The position numbers and the translations under genes were made by a program. From Gammaproteobacteria bacterium (lineage in GTDB: Bacteria > Pseudomonadota > Gammaproteobacteria > JAUZRS01), in the NCBI GenBank assembly GCA_030949385.1, contig JAUZSP010000003.1, positions 186,001-250,000 on the forward strand: a stretch of DNA of 64,000 nt, read 5' to 3'. Of this stretch, positions 58,857-64,000 are shown piece after piece; position 1 is the stretch's first letter, and each line of letters opens with the position of its first letter. The notes below the pieces were generated by a model, which was not told the DNA's origin, ran no database searches, and worked only from the letters and a program-made list of their open reading frames with translations.

Positions 58857-59768
58857 ATGCCCTCCGATTTACAACAGGATATGCAGCAGTTTTTGCAGGT
58901 GCTTTCTGTGGAGCGGCGTTATTCTTCCTACACCATTAATGCGTATCAGCATGATATCAGCGACTTTTTACGTTTTTGTCAGCGTGCTTCCTTGTCCAGT
59001 TGGAAACGCGTGGGGCAGGCTGAAGTGCAGCGTTATATCAGTATCAGTCATCAACGTGGATTGAGTGGTCGCTCTCTGGAGCGTCGTCTATCGGCGTTGC
59101 GTTCGCTGTTTAAATTTTTATTGCGTGAAGAGTTGATGGTGCATAATCCGGCGGTGATGGTACATGCCCCCAGTGGTGAATACACCTTGCCGGTGATTCC
59201 TGATGTGGCGCAGGTGCAGGCGTTATTAGAATCGATGTTAACAGGACGTTTGGGCAGTCGTGATCGAGCCATGATGGAGTTGTTTTACTCTTCTGGGTTG
59301 CGCTTGATGGAATTGACCTCATTGAACATCACTGATTTGGATCAACCGGATGGTTCGGTGCGGGTGCGGGGTAAAGGCAGCAAAGATCGCATTGTGCCGG
59401 TGGGTGAAAAAGCCTGGTTGGCGCTTCGATCTTGGTTTGTGGCGCGAGAGAGTATGGCCAATGCCGATGAGACGGCGCTGTTTGTTTCGCAACGAGGAAC
59501 GCGTATTTCCGTGAGGGCGATTCAGTCGCGGTTGCGTTATTGGTCAGAGCGGTTGCAGTGGCACCACGCATTGCATCCGCACATGTTGCGTCATGCGTTT
59601 GCCAGCCATATTTTGCAATCCAGTGGTGATCTGCGCGGGGTGCAGGAGTTGTTGGGTCATGCGGACATTGCGACCACCCAGATTTACACTCATCTTGAGT
59701 TTCAGCATTTGAACGAGGTGTATCAGCGGGCGCACCCTCGGGCGCGGAAAAAAGGCTCAGAGTCTTGA
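58857..59768 (+). CDS. xerC: Tyrosine recombinase XerC
   Basis: Resolves chromosome dimers at dif with XerD. The 303-aa product has the active-site residues of tyrosine recombinases in order: Arg in SSGLRLMELTSLN, Lys in RGKGSKDRIVPVG, H-x-x-R in HPHMLRHAFASHIL, His in LLGHADIATTQIYTH, and the nucleophile Tyr in that last motif. Start ATG 58857 (an upstream frame is open but overlaps the DUF484 gene). It is convergent with the next large gene. Confidence 0.95.
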   Translation: MPSDLQQDMQQFLQVLSVERRYSSYTINAYQHDISDFLRFCQRASLSSWKRVGQAEVQRYISISHQRGLSGRSLERRLSALRSLFKFLLREELMVHNPAVMVHAPSGEYTLPVIPDVAQVQALLESMLTGRLGSRDRAMMELFYSSGLRLMELTSLNITDLDQPDGSVRVRGKGSKDRIVPVGEKAWLALRSWFVARESMANADETALFVSQRGTRISVRAIQSRLRYWSERLQWHHALHPHMLRHAFASHILQSSGDLRGVQELLGHADIATTQIYTHLEFQHLNEVYQRAHPRARKKGSES

Positions 59769-59781
59769 TTGAGATGTCGGG

Positions 59782-61617
59782 TTAGATGTTATCCCAGACC
59801 GAATCAAAATAACCGTCCTGTTTTTTCTCTTTTTTCTCTACGTGTTCATCGTCGCTGGTATTGATGTGGAATTGAGTAAAAAATCCCGTATGGCGCAAAA
59901 TATCTTTGAATTGAACGTGCATATCTTTGTTCATGATTTTGATATTGGCACGACTTCCCACTTTATACATGTGTGATGGCGTCAGCAGAGAGGTGGGCTG
60001 ATCCAGAGACATGTCTTCAGGAAAAAAGAGACACTCCTGCTGTTGTTCGCTGGCGAAGGTTGGGTTTTTGGTTTCCACATTGACTGCAAAAGCACGGGAT
60101 GAAAGCGCTTGTACGCCGATCTCAAAGGTCTGCTTTTCCAGAAAACGCATCCAGCGAATGACGCCAATTCTCCAAGAGGCGTTGCCATTGCGATCATTTT
60201 CTCTTAGGCCGAGAATTTCACCAACGTGAGCTTTGGATTGGCTGGCACCCCGTCGAAGTAGGCCAAAACCACCTGGGCTGGTATTGAGTAGGCTCCATTG
60301 TTGATCGTCTTTTTTTGCCTGTGGTTTGTTGTTTTGTTTTTTTTCTGTCTGTTTTTCTTTTTCTTGTTCGTAGTGGTTGTTAAAGACGTTTCCACTGGCG
60401 ATGTTTTCCCATGAGTCAGAGGCGATTTGGCTGCCTCTAGAGCCAGGGTGGTTGATAAAACCACTGCTACCGGCGTTGCGTCGTTCTTCGATGGGAATAA
60501 TTTGCAGGTGCATCATGTCTGGGTTGAAGGCATTGGGGGCTGCTTTTGGTTTGTTTGCCGCCGGTGTGCTGGTGGCAGCAACTTCAGCCAGTATGCTGTC
60601 GTGAATCGCTTTCAGGCCGATCTCGACGATGGCTGAGGTTTTTTTCGGAATACGACTGTGAGCGCGTTCGATGCTCATGCCCCAATTAACCCACAGGCGT
60701 TTTTGAGCGTTGGGAGAGAGGCCATCACCTTCCATCAGAGGAGAGTTGACGTCTTCATCTTCGTTCATGTGGGTGCTGAGTTTGGCCAGCAGTTTGCGCA
60801 CATCCAGCCAGCGAATTTTTGCGCCAAAGGTGGGGCGCAAATAATCGAGGCTGACAGGCGGTTTGTCACTGTCCAAATTGACCCCAAACAGCCGTCCCAG
60901 AGGCGCTGTATTTTGGCTGAGTTGCAAATTACAAAGTTCAGTCCACTCTTCTAGGTCGGTGTAAATGCGTTCCGCTTCACCTCGATGCAGGGTTTCAGGG
61001 TGTGCTAAGGCGAGCATCAAAGCGCGTTTGTAGATCTGGCTGATGCTGAGTTTGTCACGTCGTTGCAGCTCGCTGTCTTTGATGGGCAACTCGTGCAGTT
61101 GTTTCTCTTCGGCATAATGGTAGAGCTGATGCAGGTCGTACCACAGGCTTTCGGGGATCAGGGTGTAGACCTGAGCGCAACGCAACATGACGCTAGAGAG
61201 GTAGTTCATGGCGCGTTGCAGACCGAGAGTGATGTAGCGATTGTGCAGTTGAGAGCGCTCTTGGGTGCCGTCATTAACTACGATTTTGTAGCCGTAAGCC
61301 ATCTCTTGTAGCAGTGCCAAGTTGAGATCAAAGATTTTACGGGATCGTTCCGGCAGTGGCAGGCTCAAAGAGAGGTAACGTTTCTGCAAGTGATTGTTGA
61401 TGACGCGCGCCATGGGGCGAAAGGATTCTAGGTATTCCAGCCGTTGGCGAGGGGCAATGATCTCTCGGTTCATCTGCTTTAGAGTAGTAAAAAATTCACG
61501 TATCGATTTTTGCACCGTGTTCTCTTGTTGTTCCACTAACCACCGTTTCACCAGACGCGGCGAGCCGCAGAATGCAGAAAATTCGGTTTTTTCTTGGTTT
61601 GGAATACAGAGCTTCAT
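59782..61617 (-). CDS. Large PilZ-like domain protein of unknown function
   Basis: A 611-aa cytosolic protein with start at ATG 61617 (MKLCIPNQEKTEF). A helical N-terminal half of about 360 residues (YLESFRPMARVINNHLQKRY, TLGLQRAMNYLSSVMLRCAQ, LPIKDSELQRRDKLSISQIY) is followed by a Lys/Gln-rich linker of about 50 residues (KEKQTEKKQNNKPQAKK) and a C-terminal domain with LLNTSPGGFGLL and SWRIGVIRWMRFLEKQTFEI, resembling PilZ. The NxSxxG part is present, but the Arg-rich RxxxR motif for c-di-GMP binding is not clear. Located between xerC and hslV, outside any pilus operon. A role in c-di-GMP signalling is inference only. Confidence 0.65.
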   Translation of the reverse strand: MKLCIPNQEKTEFSAFCGSPRLVKRWLVEQQENTVQKSIREFFTTLKQMNREIIAPRQRLEYLESFRPMARVINNHLQKRYLSLSLPLPERSRKIFDLNLALLQEMAYGYKIVVNDGTQERSQLHNRYITLGLQRAMNYLSSVMLRCAQVYTLIPESLWYDLHQLYHYAEEKQLHELPIKDSELQRRDKLSISQIYKRALMLALAHPETLHRGEAERIYTDLEEWTELCNLQLSQNTAPLGRLFGVNLDSDKPPVSLDYLRPTFGAKIRWLDVRKLLAKLSTHMNEDEDVNSPLMEGDGLSPNAQKRLWVNWGMSIERAHSRIPKKTSAIVEIGLKAIHDSILAEVAATSTPAANKPKAAPNAFNPDMMHLQIIPIEERRNAGSSGFINHPGSRGSQIASDSWENIASGNVFNNHYEQEKEKQTEKKQNNKPQAKKDDQQWSLLNTSPGGFGLLRRGASQSKAHVGEILGLRENDRNGNASWRIGVIRWMRFLEKQTFEIGVQALSSRAFAVNVETKNPTFASEQQQECLFFPEDMSLDQPTSLLTPSHMYKVGSRANIKIMNKDMHVQFKDILRHTGFFTQFHINTSDDEHVEKKEKKQDGYFDSVWDNI

Positions 61618-61896
61618 AGTCGATTGAGGTGCCTTGGGTTTAGCGTAAAAACGTAACTTACTTAGGTTCCATGAATTGTACCAGTTTCCTGAATAGCACA
61701 ACATAATCCGTTTTTAACTCAAGGAATGCGGAGAATTTTTTATCGGTTTCTTATGGGTAATTTGTCAGACTTGCCGTTCTTGTTAAGTTTTGGCTTGTGC
61801 TGTGGGGGGGGTGATTAGGAAAAGCAAAAAAGGGGGCGGTTGTTTCGAGCCTCTTTGGTGTAGAATTGCCGCCATTCGATTAACGGGAGAGACATC
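61618..61896. promoter_or_regulatory. Divergent gap between the PilZ-like gene and hslV
   Basis: The 279-bp gap shows no coding gene. TAGAAT (about 61861-61866) preceded by TTGTTT (about 61849) resembles a -10/-35 pair with a short 15-base spacer, 30 bases before hslV. I do not see a clear sigma-32 heat-shock promoter, which hslVU usually has. A G-run lies at 61803-61810. Confidence 0.35.
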
Positions 61897-62439
61897 TTGC
61901 AGCAGTATCGTGGAACCACGATTATCTCCGTGCGACGGGGAAATCAAGTCGTTATTGGCGGCGATGGTCAAGTGACCTTAGGAAACACGGTTATGAAAGG
62001 CAACGCGCGTAAAGTGCGCCGTCTTTATAATGATCGCGTGATTGCCGGTTTTGCCGGTGGCACTGCCGATGCGTTTACTTTGTTTGAGCGTTTTGAAGCC
62101 AAGTTGGAGATGTACTCGGGCAACTTGACCCGCGCAGCGGTGGAAATGGCCAAAGATTGGCGCACCGACCGTATGTTGCGTCGTTTGGAAGCCTTGTTGG
62201 CGGTGGCGGATGCGGAGAGTTCTTTGGTGATTTCGGGCAACGGTGATGTGATTGATCCGGAACACGGTCTGATTGCCATCGGTTCTGGTGGCCCGTTTGC
62301 CCAAGCGGCAGCGCAGGCGTTGTTGGAAAACAGCGAATTGAGTGCGCGCCAGATTGTTGAAAAGAGCCTCAATATTGCGGCGGATATCTGCATCTACACC
62401 AATCACAACTTGACCATTGAGGTGCTGGAGACCGAGTAA
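61897..62439 (+). CDS. hslV: ATP-dependent protease subunit HslV
   Basis: Threonine protease chamber of HslVU. The 180-aa product starts at TTG 61897 behind GGGAGAG and reads [20 protein letters not shown]; the catalytic Thr is at position 7 or 8 (after processing). Other motifs: [38 protein letters not shown] and [14 protein letters not shown]. The upstream N-terminal residues QQYRG are removed in the mature enzyme. Confidence 0.96.
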   Translation: MQQYRGTTIISVRRGNQVVIGGDGQVTLGNTVMKGNARKVRRLYNDRVIAGFAGGTADAFTLFERFEAKLEMYSGNLTRAAVEMAKDWRTDRMLRRLEALLAVADAESSLVISGNGDVIDPEHGLIAIGSGGPFAQAAAQALLENSELSARQIVEKSLNIAADICIYTNHNLTIEVLETE

Positions 62440-62508
62440 GGTCTCTTACCTTTTAGACATTCAGTTTGTTTGAATTGCATTTTACCCCCTAGGAAGTGTG
62501 TTAAAGCT

Positions 62509-63840
62509 ATGTCACAGATGACTCCGAGAGAGATTGTTCAAGAGTTGGACAAACACATCATTGGCCAAAACGCCGCCAAACGCGCGGTGGCTATTGCCCT
62601 GCGTAATCGCTGGCGTCGCCAGCAGGTGGACATCAGCCTGCGCAATGAAATTACGCCGAAAAATATTTTGATGATCGGTCCGACGGGGGTGGGTAAGACC
62701 GAAATCGCTCGTCGGCTGGCAAAACTGGCCAATGCGCCGTTTATCAAAGTGGAAGCGACTAAGTTCACCGAAGTGGGCTATGTCGGGCGTGATGTTGAGT
62801 CGATTGTGCGCGATCTGATGGATGTGGCGATTAAAGTGACCCGTGAGCAGGAGATGGAAAAGGTTCAGTTTCGCGCCGAAGAGGCAGCGGAAGAGCGCAT
62901 TCTTGATGCTTTGTTGCCACCTTCACACGATGAGTTTGGTAATAAAGAGCGTTCCAGCGAAAACGGCACACGGCAGAAATTTCGCAAGATGTTGCGTGAA
63001 CATAAATTAGATGAGCGTGAGATTGAGATTGATCTGCTCGCACCCAGCATGGGGGTGGAGATTATGGCTCCTCCCGGCATGGAAGAGATGACCCAGCAGT
63101 TGCAGGGTCTATTTCAGAACATGGGCAATCAGCAGAGCAAAAGCCGCAAATTAAACGTGGCCGAAGCGTTCAAGCTGCTCACCGATGAGGAAGCGGGCAA
63201 ACTGGTCAATGAAGAGGAGATCAAGCTCAAGGCGTTGGACAACGTGGAGCAGAACGGCATCGTTTTTCTGGATGAGATTGATAAAGTCACTCGTCGTGGC
63301 GAGCAGAGTGGCGGCGATGTTTCTCGTGAAGGGGTGCAGCGGGATCTGCTGCCGTTGGTGGAGGGCTGTACGGTCTCGACCAAGTTTGGCATGGTGAAAA
63401 CCGACCACATCTTGTTTATCGCTTCGGGCGCGTTTCATCTGGCCAAACCTTCGGATCTGATTCCTGAATTGCAGGGTCGTCTGCCGATTCGAGTGGAATT
63501 GCAGGCGCTCAACAGCGACGACTTTGTTCGCATTCTGACCGAACCCGATGCCTCCTTGACCGAACAATACAGCGCGTTGATGGAGACCGAAGGCGTGCCG
63601 TTGAGTTTTACCACAGAAGGCATTCAACGCATTGCTGAAGCGGCGTGGCAAGTAAACGAGCGCACAGAAAACATCGGTGCCCGTCGCCTGCATACGGTGA
63701 TGGAGCGATTGCTGGAAGAAGCCTCCTTTGCAGCGGCAGATCTGCCCTCGGGAGAATCAATTAAGGTGGATGTGGCCTACGTCGATCAGCACTTGGGTAA
63801 CTTGGTGCAGGACGAAGATTTGAGCCGCTACATCCTATAG
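62509..63840 (+). CDS. hslU: ATP-dependent protease ATPase subunit HslU
   Basis: AAA+ unfoldase partner of HslV. The 443-aa product starts [20 protein letters not shown] at ATG 62509 (an upstream start at 62470 is open but off-family). Motifs: Walker [36 protein letters not shown], Walker [12 protein letters not shown], and the tail [19 protein letters not shown], whose last residues dock into HslV. It follows hslV by 69 nt, the standard operon. Confidence 0.97.
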   Translation: MSQMTPREIVQELDKHIIGQNAAKRAVAIALRNRWRRQQVDISLRNEITPKNILMIGPTGVGKTEIARRLAKLANAPFIKVEATKFTEVGYVGRDVESIVRDLMDVAIKVTREQEMEKVQFRAEEAAEERILDALLPPSHDEFGNKERSSENGTRQKFRKMLREHKLDEREIEIDLLAPSMGVEIMAPPGMEEMTQQLQGLFQNMGNQQSKSRKLNVAEAFKLLTDEEAGKLVNEEEIKLKALDNVEQNGIVFLDEIDKVTRRGEQSGGDVSREGVQRDLLPLVEGCTVSTKFGMVKTDHILFIASGAFHLAKPSDLIPELQGRLPIRVELQALNSDDFVRILTEPDASLTEQYSALMETEGVPLSFTTEGIQRIAEAAWQVNERTENIGARRLHTVMERLLEEASFAAADLPSGESIKVDVAYVDQHLGNLVQDEDLSRYIL

Positions 63841-63867
63841 CGAGTTTTACTTTTTGGAGTTATTGTT

Positions 63868-64000
63868 ATGCCTAAACCTACTGATATTACCTACCACAGC
63901 ACCTCTCGCATGTTGGATTTAACCTTTGATGACGGTTATTCATGCAGTTTGAGTGCAGAGTATTTGCGTGTGTTTTCCCCTTCGGCTGAAGTACAGGGGC
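63868..64000 (+). CDS. DUF971 domain protein (partial, 3' cut by window edge)
   Basis: Start of a gene 27 nt after hslU, with ribosome site TTGGAG. The visible 44 residues MPKPTDITYHSTSRMLDLTF, DDGYSCSLSAEYLRVFSPSA match the N-terminus of the DUF971 / gamma-butyrobetaine hydroxylase N-terminal-like family often found right after hslU. The role is unknown, though a link with iron-sulfur assembly has been proposed for relatives. The remainder lies outside the window. Confidence 0.85.
   Translation, partial: MPKPTDITYHSTSRMLDLTFDDGYSCSLSAEYLRVFSPSAEVQG

Overview
The window is about 64 kb of a gammaproteobacterial chromosome spanning the replication origin. Gene content and order match this class: a pil-chp twitching chemosensory cluster next to gshAB-tonB-yqgE-ruvX-pyrRB, mnmE-yidC-yidD-rnpA-rpmH facing dnaA-dnaN-recF-gyrB, argH-algZ-algR-hemCDXY, and lptM-lysA-dapF-DUF484-xerC-hslVU. 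The Acidithiobacillus-type GshA, the Cyc2-like monoheme cytochrome-porin and the lack of obvious heterotrophic uptake systems other than one TRAP pair suggest a chemolithotrophic or sulfur-oxidiser-like relative of Chromatiales/Thiotrichales; that placement is inference.

Layout: 1-2,094 holds the end of ahcY, a frameshifted metF and rsmE. 2,096-11,718 (minus) is the type IV pilus chemosensory operon pilG-pilH-pilI-pilJ-chpA-chpC; pilK and chpB are absent. 11,930-20,824 (plus) is a dense run of housekeeping genes: glutathione synthesis, an ApbE/NusG-II/Gx-transporter trio, TonB, YqgE, RuvX and pyrR-pyrB-pseudo-pyrC. 20,825-24,647 is AT-rich accessory DNA: a PD-(D/E)XK nuclease-family gene between two 40-bp repeats, a histidine-rich metal-related cluster ending in a truncated gene, and a scar with inverted repeats and a PIN-domain remnant. 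24,648-26,819 carries a pilin-like protein, an ABC-2-type permease and an unknown anchored protein. 26,851-30,616 (minus) holds an outer-membrane protein, TRAP permeases, thrB and a doubly frameshifted DUF2782 gene.

30,768-41,025 is the origin region. Left-arm genes run leftward (mnmE to rpmH) and right-arm genes run rightward (dnaA to gyrB), so transcription follows replication on both sides. A cluster of DnaA boxes lies between dnaA and dnaN, with smaller groups upstream of dnaA and downstream of mnmE. The + strand text is visibly C-rich left of the origin and G-rich right of it. 41,359-64,000 has the Cyc2-like protein, ubiD with a ferredoxin reductase, the hem cluster, AlgZ/AlgR, argH, small signalling and esterase genes, the lysine/DAP/xerC cluster, a large PilZ-like protein, and hslVU followed by a partial DUF971 gene.

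Two genes (metF and DUF2782) are broken only by one-base indels in otherwise conserved sequence, so base-level assembly error is a live alternative to real decay. No tRNA, rRNA, CRISPR array or integrase gene was recognised. The accessory stretch 20.8-24.6 kb is the best place to look for something new, but nothing there proves a novel system from sequence alone.
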